This document shows positions 1 through 8,376 of a DNA stretch of 64,000 nt, one piece after another. Source of the stretch: Gemmatimonadota bacterium. Lineage in GTDB: Bacteria > Gemmatimonadota > Gemmatimonadetes > Palauibacterales > Palauibacteraceae. Position 1 is the first letter of the stretch, and every line of letters begins with the position of its first letter. The notes under the pieces are model-generated. The model did not search any database, was not told the origin of the DNA, and worked only from the letters and a program-made list of their open reading frames with translations. The stretch lies in assembly GCA_021295785.1 (NCBI GenBank), contig JAGWBR010000015.1, positions 1 to 64,000 on the forward strand, read 5' to 3'. The translations under genes and the position numbers were made by a program.

Positions 1-553
1 GCCCAAAACTGGTTTTCCCGCACAACCCGGGCCGCTTGTGCGCCGCGTTCGTCACGCACAACCGACTTTCCCCCGAAAAGCCCTTTATCCACGGCCTGCT
101 AGGCTGGCACAGCCCTGCGCGGCTAAAGCGCAGAAGATGGTTACTACTCCGAAATGTAGTCTCATTCGTTCTCCTTGCCCATCAGCGGGCTCAGTGGAGT
201 GGGACGCGCTTGGCGCGCGCGGTGGCCGACCTCAAGACGGAGTCTGGATGACTCCCTAAGAAGTCGTTGTACTATAACGAAACCCCTCTCTGCCAACACG
301 TGCGAGACAAGAGGGGAGACAACAGCTTCGCGTAGGCCGATGTCTACGGAAAGCAGCTTCCGACTGCTACAGTCTTCGCTTGCGTCGCTGGCCCCCCTAT
401 CGCGACTTCTGGGCCTACCCCGTATCGGTGGACAGTTGAGAGTGGTGGATTTTCCCGGATGAATCCCATGCCGAGAGATCAATAAGTTGCCGCCCCGCCG
501 ATGGGGCAGTGGAAGATAGCGCGCTGTCGGCCGGTCCGGATGTTGCCCGGTCT
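1..553. other. Non-coding stretch at the left edge
   Basis: Short reading frames on both strands here have no recognisable motif, no convincing ribosome-binding site and no family resemblance. The stretch lies just beyond the transposase tail at 554-673, so it may be decayed mobile-element DNA, but I cannot identify either end of an element in it. Confidence 0.4.
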
Positions 554-673
554 TCATGCCGCCCCCTTTCGTGGGCGGGCTTCGAAGTTGACCGGGGACT
601 CGTAGCCGAGGCTTGAATGCCGCCGGTGGGGATTGTACCAGCCTTCGCTGTACTCGAACACCTCGCGGCGCAG
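554..673 (-). pseudogene. IS3-family transposase (OrfB) C-terminal remnant
   Basis: About 39 codons before the TGA at 554-556 read like the end of an IS3/IS150-type DDE transposase. The visible motif is VFEYSEGWYNPHRRHSSLGY, followed by SPVNFE, which is the usual closing segment after the last catalytic glutamate. Nothing upstream in this frame resembles the rest of the roughly 280-residue catalytic protein, so this is a decayed tail with no activity expected. No matching OrfA is adjacent. An IS3 OrfA fragment lies about 40 kb away at 40850-41106, but nothing shows that the two belong to one element. Confidence 0.75.
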
Positions 674-827
674 CGGGCGTAGCGCAGCCATCCCAACCAC
701 CCCAAACCCGAGGTGGTGACCAGGGCACCCAACGAGGTGTGATCCTGGGACATCACCCGGCTGCTGGGACCGCGCAAGGTGTTGCGATACGGTAAGTGGC
801 GGGCTGTCAGGCAGGTTGCTCCGTATG

Positions 828-1337
828 CTAGTGTTCCAGTTCCACCACAAAGGTCGACATCAACTTGTCATGCCAACCTTGGTTATCCTGGTCGATCAGG
901 ATCCAGACGTAGCCCAATCCCAAGAACAATCCGGCGACATATTTTCCGACCCACTCTCGAAGAAGCATGATCAGGAACCCGGGATCGGCCCCCGTGTCCC
1001 TGATGACGCGCATCTTGAGGACGTACTTGCCCGGGGTCGTACCTCGAACGAAGAGTTTGAGCGCCACAGCCACGTACGCGCCGAGAATCAGGAACGCGAC
1101 CAGCCCGCCTATCGTGTCTCCTACGAAAGCGGTGACAGCACCGGCTCCGGTCAGGATAACTAGCAGGAAGACCAGTGGAATCGTGAGGTCGATCCAATAG
1201 GCGCCGAGGCGCTTGATGGGCGAGGCCAGGCGACACCTGACCGGCAACGAGAAGAGGTTGGTGCGGCAGTGCGTGCACCAACGGGCACCGGGCATTTGAT
1301 CCGCACTGCAGGACGGACACGGCGAGGATTGGGACAT
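828..1337 (-). CDS. RDD-family membrane protein with N-terminal zinc ribbon
   Basis: This 169-aa protein starts with a small zinc-ribbon-like head (Cys7, Cys10, Cys21, Cys24). An RDD domain follows, with the hallmark arginine and aspartates in RLGAYWIDLTIP (about residues 43-54), a second and third hydrophobic segment (about 55-95), and the TPGKYVLKMRV loop typical of RDD proteins. The family is an integral membrane family of uncertain, possibly transport-related, function. The start is supported by an AGGAGA-like site about eight bases before the ATG. It stands alone, with non-coding DNA on both sides. Confidence 0.85.
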   Translation of the reverse strand: MSQSSPCPSCSADQMPGARWCTHCRTNLFSLPVRCRLASPIKRLGAYWIDLTIPLVFLLVILTGAGAVTAFVGDTIGGLVAFLILGAYVAVALKLFVRGTTPGKYVLKMRVIRDTGADPGFLIMLLREWVGKYVAGLFLGLGYVWILIDQDNQGWHDKLMSTFVVELEH

Positions 1338-1790
1338 GAAACGCGTCTCCTGGATCGAATCAGTGGGGTGAGGGCGTGGGCGGAAGTCGAGCTTGACTAA
1401 AGGGTCCCGGAGCGCAAGCAGTTGCCACGAAGAGCATTGGCAGGTTCGGGCTTTCCTGTTCCAGGATCAAACGGTACGACGGCGGCCTCTTCGGCGCAAA
1501 GGGCGGGCCGGCGGGTCGTGCCTTGCGCGAGTAGAAATGTTCGGTCTTGGCAAAGTTCTTCACCCTTATGCGGGGTCGCTGACAGAGTGCGAACTGCTGA
1601 GGCGCAGCAGAGTGGTGCGGTTTGTCGCGGAGCGGCTTCCGGAAGAGCGCGGGACCGGCGCCGGATCCGGCAGTCGTGATCACCGACTGCGTCCGCCGTC
1701 GCGGCCCTTCGCCACCGTCAACACGGCGTGGTGTCGATCCAGATCGACACGACCGAGTACGCCCTCGACCTGGCAACGAGCCGGGCCGCG
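1338..1790. other. Gap without a recognisable gene
   Basis: This stretch of about 450 bases lies upstream of the RDD gene and downstream of the DUF6152 gene, both on the minus strand. It should hold the RDD promoter and the end of the DUF6152 operon. The open frames within it have low-information, arginine- and proline-rich translations typical of chance frames in GC-rich DNA. I see no clear terminator hairpin with a T tract. Confidence 0.35.
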
Positions 1791-2285
1791 CTAGGCGCAG
1801 GGATCGCGTTCGTATTCCGCATTGCGCCGGCCGGGGACTCCGCCGGGAGGCGCTCCGGCACCGGTGGACCCCATGAAGAATTTCCGCCCGTCCGGGAGGG
1901 TGATGTCCTTCCCGTTCACGCGCTTCAGCGAGCGATCCTTGGACTGATAACCGTCCACAACCAGCTCGGTGCCCGGCGCAATGCAGTCGCGACGCAAGCC
2001 CCGCCTCAGGAGGGTGTTCGGGGTACCTCCCTCGGCCATCCATACGTCCGCCGGTTCACCGGCGGGAGCCACGTCAATGTGAATCCAGGCGTGCGGGTTG
2101 ATCCACTCCAGTTTGACCACCCTCCCGCGCAACTGGATCGGCGCGTCTCGGTCAAACTCGGCCCCGAAAGCGTGGTGGGCGGTCGCGTGTGGCGCGGGAA
2201 ACGCGGCAACGGCCGCAGTGGCAAGCGCCAGCATCCACGACGGGCGCGCGCGTCTTCGACGGGCATCGGATAATTCTCGGGTCAA
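1791..2285 (-). CDS. DUF6152 family exported protein
   Basis: A 164-aa protein with a hydrophobic signal region (about residues 17-36). The mature part opens at AHHAFGAEFD (His37-His38) and carries a later INPHAWIHID segment, both characteristic of DUF6152 proteins, small periplasmic proteins of unknown function. The probable TTG start overlaps the stop of the upstream gene (the shared bases read aaTTGAccc), implying translational coupling. An internal ATG at the start of the hydrophobic stretch is an alternative start. It is the last gene of a three-gene operon read leftward from 4239. Confidence 0.8.
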   Translation of the reverse strand: MTRELSDARRRRARPSWMLALATAAVAAFPAPHATAHHAFGAEFDRDAPIQLRGRVVKLEWINPHAWIHIDVAPAGEPADVWMAEGGTPNTLLRRGLRRDCIAPGTELVVDGYQSKDRSLKRVNGKDITLPDGRKFFMGSTGAGAPPGGVPGRRNAEYERDPCA

Positions 2286-3361
2286 TTCTCGTTCTCTCGC
2301 TGTGAATCCGGCTGCGAACCGGTGCCTGTCCTTTCCTGGGCACGGGCACCCTGAAGCACGTTCGCGAGTCCGTAGTTGCCCTCGTGGCAGGCGTACTCGT
2401 AGATGCGCTGCGCACTCGCCTCAAACACCACTTCTCCGCCCCACGGCCCCGCATACGTGTCCGGGTCGTCAACGGTGAATTCATAGTTTATAGCATCCGC
2501 GCCGGGGCGCGTGAACCGTTCGGTCACTCTGAACCCTCCCGACGCCCCGCGAAACCAGCGGCTGTCGTTGAGCTGGGCCGGGTTGATGTTGGTCGTCTCC
2601 ACCACCAGCGTGTCGCCCTCCCACCGACCCCGCGAGTCACCCATCCATGGGCGCACATGGTCCGCAAGCGGGTCCCCCTCGCCGAGGCTGATGATGCGCG
2701 TGTCATGCACCATCTCGGTCATGATGGCAACATGGTCGGGGGTCTGAACGATCATGTAGTAGTTGTTGTAGAAATAATTGGGGAGCATGGGCGGGCCGGC
2801 GTTGAACCCGAACGACATCAGGCACCGCTCGCCCAGGGGCCGGCCCTCGGGATTGTCGAATTGGCCCAGTCCGCGGTGGGAGAGCGACATACTGTCTTGC
2901 CGGGCCAGGGCAGCTTCGGTAAAGGGCGGCACGCGACCGTCTTCGGGCATGCTGATGATGGAGCTCCGGTACCGGCCCTGCCATCGCATCAGCCTGTCGC
3001 CCTGCTCGAACCAGAAGATGTTGTAGCCGCCGGTGCCGCCCTGCGCCTCGGCGGCGAAGGGATCCTGATCTCCCGACTCGGGCGGCCCCCGGTCGGCATC
3101 GCTGGGGGCCAGCTGGTCCGACCACTGGCGCTGCCGAGCCTCCTCGATTTCGGCGGCGAGCTGCGGCGGGAGCACGGCCGGGGCCCCAGGAGGCCGTTCA
3201 ACCCTGGTCATGGTGGCGTTTGACCAGGTTCCCCGGAAATCGGGCGTCCCCCAGGGAGTTCTGGGGGGCTGGGAGCCTTGTCGGGCCGCTGCCGCGCCAA
3301 TCACAGCAGAGCAGACCACCATCACGAACCAGACCCACCTTGTCCGGTAAGGGGCGCTCAC
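2282..3361 (-). CDS. Exported protein of an uncharacterised family (paralogue of upstream gene)
   Basis: A 359-aa protein with a signal peptide (about residues 8-27), then a conserved opening in which a PWGTPDFRGTW segment announces the family. Related segments recur in the upstream gene (PDMSGLWQ), so the two are paralogues. Shared blocks include a WEGDTLVVETTNIN stretch, a TERFTRP strand and a VDDPDTYAGPW stretch. Proteins of this kind are common in soil and marine Gemmatimonadota and Acidobacteriota and often sit next to DUF6152 genes; no function is established. A GTG start overlaps the upstream stop as GTGA, and the downstream DUF6152 gene also overlaps, so this is a tight operon. Confidence 0.8.
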   Translation of the reverse strand: MSAPYRTRWVWFVMVVCSAVIGAAAARQGSQPPRTPWGTPDFRGTWSNATMTRVERPPGAPAVLPPQLAAEIEEARQRQWSDQLAPSDADRGPPESGDQDPFAAEAQGGTGGYNIFWFEQGDRLMRWQGRYRSSIISMPEDGRVPPFTEAALARQDSMSLSHRGLGQFDNPEGRPLGERCLMSFGFNAGPPMLPNYFYNNYYMIVQTPDHVAIMTEMVHDTRIISLGEGDPLADHVRPWMGDSRGRWEGDTLVVETTNINPAQLNDSRWFRGASGGFRVTERFTRPGADAINYEFTVDDPDTYAGPWGGEVVFEASAQRIYEYACHEGNYGLANVLQGARAQERTGTGSQPDSQRENEN

Positions 3362-4239
3362 CGGGGCAGCGGCTCCTTCCTCAGGTGCCCGTAAAGCAGT
3401 TCCTCAACAAACTCGGCACACTTGAACTGCCCCAGCCGGGCCTGCGGGTCGAGGTTCCGGTAGAGCGTGAACCGCATGGTCCACGGCTCGGTGTAGGTAT
3501 CCGGGTCGTCCAACACGGCTTCATATGAAATGTGGTCCGGGCTGGTCATGGTCCACCGTTCGGTTACGGTGAGCCGGGATCCGTGGTGGTTCCCGGCCCG
3601 GTCCAGCCACGTCATTCCGTTGAACCCGGTCACGGTGACCACGAGCGTGTCTCCCTCCCACGCGCCAACCGATTGTCCCATCCACGTATCCACCTGAGGC
3701 GGACCCGGATCGTCGAACAACACCTCGCGCACCGCCCCGGCGTATTCGTAGGCCACAAAGAACTGTGACTCGTTCTGGAGAATCTGAAAAGGCAGGTGCA
3801 TGTAGTTGGCCCTGGGCACTCCGGGCAGGTAGCACTTGACCTCCGGGTCCAGCTCCAGCCGCTGCTCACGGTTCCGGTCGCGAACGGCCAGAGCCTGGGC
3901 CGTGTACGGGATTGGCCCACCGACCACGATTCCGTAGGTGGACGGAACCGACCCGATCGCACCCAGTGCGAGCACTTCCGCCGCCGGAACCGGTGTGACC
4001 GGACCCGGGCGCATCGCCAGGGCGGCAGCGGGGCCGCTTGGTTCGATGTTCCAGTAGGCTGAGCCCATCGCCTGCCACAACCCGCTCATGTCGGGTCGCC
4101 CGTCCGCGGTCCAGGGCAGATCCGGACCCCCGCTTCCCGCACATCCCGCGAAAGCGACCTGAAGGCACATGCAGGCTGCGGCCGCGGAAACGGAGGCGTG
4201 ACCCGATCGGACGGTACGAAGTGGCGAGGAGAGGGGCAT
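3358..4239 (-). CDS. Exported protein of the same uncharacterised family
   Basis: The 293-aa first gene of the operon. Its signal or lipoprotein-type leader ends near a Cys in LQVAFAGCAGSGG, so it is probably a lipoprotein. Family markers are a GRPDMSGLW opening, WEGDTLVVTVTGFN, an LTVTERW strand and a VLDDPDTYTEPW segment, all shared with the next gene. Its function is unknown. The gene diverges from the NHL-propeller gene starting at 4305, so the 65-base gap between them must hold both promoters. Confidence 0.78.
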   Translation of the reverse strand: MPLSSPLRTVRSGHASVSAAAACMCLQVAFAGCAGSGGPDLPWTADGRPDMSGLWQAMGSAYWNIEPSGPAAALAMRPGPVTPVPAAEVLALGAIGSVPSTYGIVVGGPIPYTAQALAVRDRNREQRLELDPEVKCYLPGVPRANYMHLPFQILQNESQFFVAYEYAGAVREVLFDDPGPPQVDTWMGQSVGAWEGDTLVVTVTGFNGMTWLDRAGNHHGSRLTVTERWTMTSPDHISYEAVLDDPDTYTEPWTMRFTLYRNLDPQARLGQFKCAEFVEELLYGHLRKEPLPR

Positions 4240-4304
4240 GGGTTCAGTTTCGTTTTGCCTGACCTGGTTTGCAACGGCCGTGGTCCATAACGAAAGAGGT
4301 CAAC

Positions 4305-5531
4305 ATGCCAAACGCCCGCACTCAACCAAGAGCCACACGCTCCGGTGCCGCCCTTTCTCTGATGCCGGGGGGACCGCTACTGCTGCTTGCCGCGCTATTG
4401 GCCGCGTGCCAGGGCGCCGAACAGGACGGATACGGCGAAACTGCCGAGGTTACCCCAAGCGATATCGCGGATCCGGCGGCGGCCGGGCTCCCCAACCCCA
4501 ATCCGGTGGTCAACAAGAACTGGGCGTTGTTGCCGGACGACCGGCAGTGGGGCTCAACGGCGGGAATCGACATCGATCCGATCGACGGGCACATCTGGGC
4601 GTACGACCGGTGCGGCGCGGTGGGCCTGACGGGTGGATGCGACGCCAACGAAGTCGATCCCGTGTTCAAGTTCCACCGGGAGACGGGGGAGATTCTGGCC
4701 AGTTTCGGGGCTGGATTGTTCGTGCTTCCCCACGGCATCCACGTGGACGCGGGCGGAAACGTCTGGATCACAGATTCGATGGGGAACGAGGCCGGTACCA
4801 AGGGGCACCGGGTGATCAAGTTCAGCCCGGACGGCGAGGTGTTGCTGGTGCTGGGTCACGCCGGGCAGCCCGGGACCGAACCCGGCTACCTGAATGAACC
4901 GTGCGACGTGATCACGGCCGCCGACGGCAGCATTTTCGTTTCCGACGGTCACAGCGGGCAGAACGCCACCATTCCGGAGGGAGCCACCGGCCGCATCATC
5001 AAGTTCACGGCCGACGGGGAGTACGCGGCCGAATGGGGACAGATCGGCGACGGCCCCGGCGAGTTCCGCACCCCGCACGCGCTGGCTTTCGACTCTGAGG
5101 GGCGCTTGTTCGTCGCGGACAGGGGAAACCACCGGATCCAGATCTTCGACCAGGAAGGCGGCTATCTGGACTCATACTACCAGTTTTCCCGCGTTAGCGG
5201 CTTGTTCATCGACAGCCACGACAACCTCTACGCGATCGACTCGGAATCGAACCACGACAACCACGACGGTTGGGCGACCGGGATCCGCATCGGGCACGCG
5301 TCGGAAGACCGGGTTACGCATTTCATTCCCCCGCATCCGTCGGAACGAGGGCCGCAGGGAGTTGCCGGTGAAGGCGTGGCGGTGGACGGGGACGGGAATG
5401 TTTACGCGGCCGAGGGTCCGATCTCCCGGGCAGACGCCGGGGGCGGAATCACCAAGTACGGGACTGACCCGGCAGCGGAGGCCGGGCCAGACGGCAACTC
5501 TGAGGAGGGATCCGAACCCGAGACGGCGTGA
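4305..5531 (+). CDS. NHL-repeat beta-propeller lipoprotein
   Basis: A 408-aa secreted protein. The ATG at 4305 follows a GAAAGAGG site and gives a classical lipoprotein leader ending LLAALLAAC. A TTG 36 bases upstream is possible but less likely. The body contains repeated NHL-type strands such as VIKFSPDGEVLLVLG, IIKFTADGEYAAEWG, and DRGNHRIQIFDQEG, as in six-bladed propellers related to peptidyl-alpha-hydroxyglycine amidating lyases. Propellers of this type bind ligands or act as lyases; the exact role cannot be read from sequence. The tail is acidic (EEGSEPETA). It diverges from the DUF6152 operon. Confidence 0.85.
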   Translation: MPNARTQPRATRSGAALSLMPGGPLLLLAALLAACQGAEQDGYGETAEVTPSDIADPAAAGLPNPNPVVNKNWALLPDDRQWGSTAGIDIDPIDGHIWAYDRCGAVGLTGGCDANEVDPVFKFHRETGEILASFGAGLFVLPHGIHVDAGGNVWITDSMGNEAGTKGHRVIKFSPDGEVLLVLGHAGQPGTEPGYLNEPCDVITAADGSIFVSDGHSGQNATIPEGATGRIIKFTADGEYAAEWGQIGDGPGEFRTPHALAFDSEGRLFVADRGNHRIQIFDQEGGYLDSYYQFSRVSGLFIDSHDNLYAIDSESNHDNHDGWATGIRIGHASEDRVTHFIPPHPSERGPQGVAGEGVAVDGDGNVYAAEGPISRADAGGGITKYGTDPAAEAGPDGNSEEGSEPETA

Positions 5532-5728
5532 CACCTTTGGGAAGATGTGCCGGCAACCTGTGGCTCGCGGGAGGGGTCGGGATGTCGTGGAGCCTGGAGC
5601 GGATTGGGCAGAGGGTAACGAGTTGCCTCCGCTGGATGAGCGCAGGTTTGAGGACGGTGCAAAGGTTGCGGCCAGCCGCGCGGACCATGCGGACCCAGAG
5701 CGAGTGTGGACGGACACGTCCGAGCCTT
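5532..5728. other. Unassigned DNA before the IS256 remnant
   Basis: Between the propeller stop codon and the first recognisable transposase codons I see no gene. Open frames cross it, but none matches a known transposase N-terminus. It may be decayed left-hand sequence of the IS256-type element. Confidence 0.35.
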
Positions 5729-5962
5729 GAGATCGAGGTGCCGCGGGACCGTGATTGGACGTTTGATCCGGAGTTGGTCAGGAAGGGCCAGAAGCAGCGC
5801 AAGGCCGTCGCCAGGGACTTGCGGGCCATCTACCGGGCTGCGAGCCTGGAGGCGGCCGAGCCCTGAACCACCTGTCGATCGTGTTCGAGGGCCGAGTGCC
5901 CGTATGAAGTGCGAGGGCCATTTACACAGAAAATCTGACAGTCCCCACCCGGCACGCCTTTT
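5729..5962 (+). mobile_element. IS256-family (mutator) element remnant with right-end terminal repeat
   Basis: Codons from 5729 read LEIEVPRDRDWTFDPELVRK, a conserved N-terminal block of IS256-type transposases. They join directly to AVARDLRAIYRAASLEAAE, a block that normally lies far downstream, and then reach a stop at 5864-5866. Most of the DDE domain is therefore deleted. About 60-95 bases after the stop is a sequence of the form ggccatttacacagaaaatc followed by tgacagt, which looks like an IS256-family right terminal repeat. It abuts a second transposase fragment read on the other strand, suggesting insertion into it. No left terminal repeat is evident. Confidence 0.7.
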
Positions 5963-6101
5963 CCGCAAACTCGTCAAAACCGCTTTTGCGCAGCAGCTTG
6001 TCCAGGGCCGCGTAAAACGGATTGTCCAGCGCCCCGACCACACTGGAAGCAATGGACAACTCCTCCTGACGCTCACCAGGCATCTTGCCTATGGCATCGC
6101 C
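5943..6101 (-). pseudogene. IS1182/IS5-like transposase N-terminal fragment
   Basis: Read on the minus strand, this region gives MPGERQEELSIAS, then LDNPFYAALDKLLRKSGFDE and FAEKACRVG. It resembles the opening of IS1182-type transposases, which start with a similar PGHPFY...LN.LL...GFD.FVE segment. The frame breaks exactly where the IS256-type terminal repeat begins, so the rest of the gene has been lost or displaced. It is not functional as it stands. Confidence 0.6.
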
Positions 6102-6219
6102 CCCACCTCCTGCTGAGATCCTTGTGTAACCCTAATTTGTCTCATTCACAAAGGCCCGTGGAACGGACTTCCACGGCCTGCCAGACCTCACGTGGTCAAC
6201 CACTGCTGGAAGGATCCCG

Positions 6220-7437
6220 ATGATGTCCAAGCGTTGCTCAACCACCGGTGGCGCGACGGCTATCGCAATCGCCGTTGCGGGGTGCGGCGACGGCGCACCC
6301 GCCGACCGCCCCTCGGCCATGGTCAAGGACAGCGCGGGCATCGAAATCACCACCAGCGATCCGTGGACTGCGGAGGCGCACTGCGCAATCGGCGACGATC
6401 CAATCCTCTCGATCGGCGCCCGCGAAGGGGACGGTCCGCAGATCTTCTTTCAGGTGCGCCATGCCGCCCGCCTGTCGGACGGCTCCGTCGCGGTCGTGGA
6501 CGGCTCCAGCCGAGAAGTCCGCGTGTTCACCGGGACCGGTGCACACCTCGTTTCCATGGGTGGTCGTGGTGAAGGGCCCGGCGAATTCGGCAGCCCCTGG
6601 CTCCTATGGGTGCTGCCGGGTGACACCCTCTGGGTAGGCGACTACCTGCCATGGCGCTTCAACGTCTTTTCTGCGGGCGGGGAATTCGTCCGTTCCGTAA
6701 CCCCCGAAGACTTTTTCCTGCACACGCTGATCCCTCCTGGCGGCGTGCTGGACGGCGGCTTCTCCGTGAATGTGACGCAAGCGACTGGAGGAGGGGGTGA
6801 TTTCGCCACTCCGGTGAACTTCCTGGTTATCGCGCATGGCCCCGATGGTGCCGTTCTCGATACGCTTGCGACCCTACCGGGAAAGCGTCTCGGCTCGTTG
6901 CAGGGATTCGCCGGTTTCATCGAGCCAATGTTCGAGGCGTCTTCGTTGGTGGCCGCCCGCTCGTCCACCGTCGCGATGACCACCGCGCGGGAACCGGAAG
7001 TTCGGATCCTGGATGGAGCGTTCCGGCTGCGCCGCATCATTCGCTGGTCGGATCCGGACAGAGAGGTGACCGGCGTACACGTGCAGGCGGCTCACGAGGA
7101 CTACATCGCCCGGCACGGCGGTCCGGAAAGCCCGGGTTGGAGCGCAGGACACGAGGCTGCCATCAGCGACAGTCGACCCGTGGCCGAGTTTTTTCCGACC
7201 GCTTCGGATCTCATGATCGGGCGGGACGGGCGTCTGTGGCTGAAGCGCTACACGAGACCCGGCGAAGAACCGTCTTGGATGGCGTTCCAGACGGGTGGGG
7301 ATTTCTACTGCCACTTCCGCCCGGGTCTGCAATTGACGCCGCTCGAATTCGGAGCCGACTACCTGCTCGCCTTGCACCGCGACGACCTGGAGGTGGAGCG
7401 GGTCATGATGTACGACCTGACCAGGAACCCTGGTTGA
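6220..7437 (+). CDS. Six-bladed beta-propeller lipoprotein
   Basis: A 405-aa protein whose leader ends at a lipobox (AVAGC, Cys22). The body has the signature of Gemmatimonadota-type 6-bladed propellers: an early SIGAREGDGPQIFFQV strand, then VVDGSSREVRVF, GGRGEGPGEFGSPW, and later LWVGDYLPWRFNVFSAGG. The GEGPGEF turn recurs in the propellers at 38490 and 54630. It probably acts as an outer-membrane or periplasmic binding or scaffolding protein; the ligand is unknown. Two adjacent ATG codons (6220 and 6223) follow a GGAAGGA-like site. It is flanked by mobile-element debris and tRNA-Leu. Confidence 0.82.
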   Translation: MMSKRCSTTGGATAIAIAVAGCGDGAPADRPSAMVKDSAGIEITTSDPWTAEAHCAIGDDPILSIGAREGDGPQIFFQVRHAARLSDGSVAVVDGSSREVRVFTGTGAHLVSMGGRGEGPGEFGSPWLLWVLPGDTLWVGDYLPWRFNVFSAGGEFVRSVTPEDFFLHTLIPPGGVLDGGFSVNVTQATGGGGDFATPVNFLVIAHGPDGAVLDTLATLPGKRLGSLQGFAGFIEPMFEASSLVAARSSTVAMTTAREPEVRILDGAFRLRRIIRWSDPDREVTGVHVQAAHEDYIARHGGPESPGWSAGHEAAISDSRPVAEFFPTASDLMIGRDGRLWLKRYTRPGEEPSWMAFQTGGDFYCHFRPGLQLTPLEFGADYLLALHRDDLEVERVMMYDLTRNPG

Positions 7438-7538
7438 ACCGTCCCGGTTCACCTTTTCTCGGTGGATGGTGCCGTCCGTTAGCCGCAGGCCGAGGTGAGC
7501 CTCCCCGCGGAGTTCAGCGCGGAACGCAGAGAATTATG

Positions 7539-7621
7539 TGCCGGGAGTGGGAGTCGAACCCACACGGGCCGAAGCCCCTCGGATTTTAAGTCCGATGCGT
7601 CTGCCGTTCCGCCACCCCGGC
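7539..7621 (-). tRNA. tRNA-Leu (anticodon TAA)
   Basis: The minus strand folds as a complete class II tRNA. The 5' acceptor GCCGGGG pairs with 3' TCCCGGC and is followed by discriminator A. The anticodon stem has loop CTTAAAA (anticodon TAA), with a variable arm around GGGGCTTCGGCCC, and the T-loop reads GGTTCGACTCC. The 3' CCA is not encoded. The long variable arm and the anticodon agree on leucine. AT-rich DNA just upstream on the minus strand (about 7640-7660) may hold the promoter. Confidence 0.95.
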
Positions 7622-7917
7622 GTGTATTCCGTATCGTGTAGCAGGAAAAAAACATAACTGATGTTCGATGCCCCATGTCCCAGGCCGACTCGGAGCATGG
7701 TCTCGTCGTAGAAAGCGCAGCCCATTCCTCGCCGGTGTGCGCAGAGCGCGCTCGGCTTGCGTATCTTTCCTTTCATGCCGTACCGTGGCCGCGTTGCTCT
7801 GCAATTTCCGTCGGCCCGATAGAATACGGAGATGACAATGGTCACGAGAGGAGTGCCAGTGCTTGAATCCAGAGTGCCGAGCCCCGGTGGTAAGGGCCTG
7901 CGACGGGGGCGGAATCA
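7622..7917. other. Intergenic region between tRNA-Leu and a lipoprotein gene
   Basis: Just under 300 bases separate the divergent tRNA and the small lipoprotein gene. An A/T-rich patch near 7645-7660 is unusual in this window and is a candidate promoter region. The open frames here look like chance translations. Confidence 0.4.
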
Positions 7918-8349
7918 ATGACCAAACGACCAGGAAGGTTTCTGCTCGCGGTCATCCTTGCCACCGCCGGGTGTGGCGTGTTCACGGAACCGTTGCCGCG
8001 GCACGTGGCGTTGCTAGCGGAGGACCCACCGGTGGTGACGATTCCGGACACAGTGTCGGCTGGAATGGAGTTTGAGGTTTCCTTCACGACCTTGTACCTC
8101 GGTTATTGTCAGCGGCCCGGCCCAACCGAAGTGGAGATTGTAGATCTGGTGGCAAGGATCACGCCCTTCACGCTGTCCCTGACCCCGAAGGGGCGGGCTT
8201 GTCCGGACGCGGCCCACGAGATCAGACGCGCCGCGAAGGTCAAATTCGACCGTCCCGGGCTGGCACGGGTGTTGCTTCGAGGACTCACCAACAGCGACAG
8301 CGCGACAACCCTGGAGTTCGATGTCGTGGTTCGCGCCACCAACACTTGA
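7918..8349 (+). CDS. Small putative lipoprotein, family not recognised
   Basis: A 143-aa protein with a basic N-terminus, a hydrophobic core and a lipobox-like LATAGC (Cys19), so probably lipid-anchored. The mature part is mostly beta-strand in character (VSAGMEFEVSFTTLYLG, LEFDVVVRATN), with two later cysteines (CQRPG and RACPD) that could form a disulphide. It looks like a single immunoglobulin-like fold, but I do not recognise the family. It has no operon partner: the next gene is convergent on the other strand. Confidence 0.6.
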   Translation: MTKRPGRFLLAVILATAGCGVFTEPLPRHVALLAEDPPVVTIPDTVSAGMEFEVSFTTLYLGYCQRPGPTEVEIVDLVARITPFTLSLTPKGRACPDAAHEIRRAAKVKFDRPGLARVLLRGLTNSDSATTLEFDVVVRATNT

Positions 8350-8376
8350 CCGAGAGTCGGTGGCCGGTTCCTGGCG

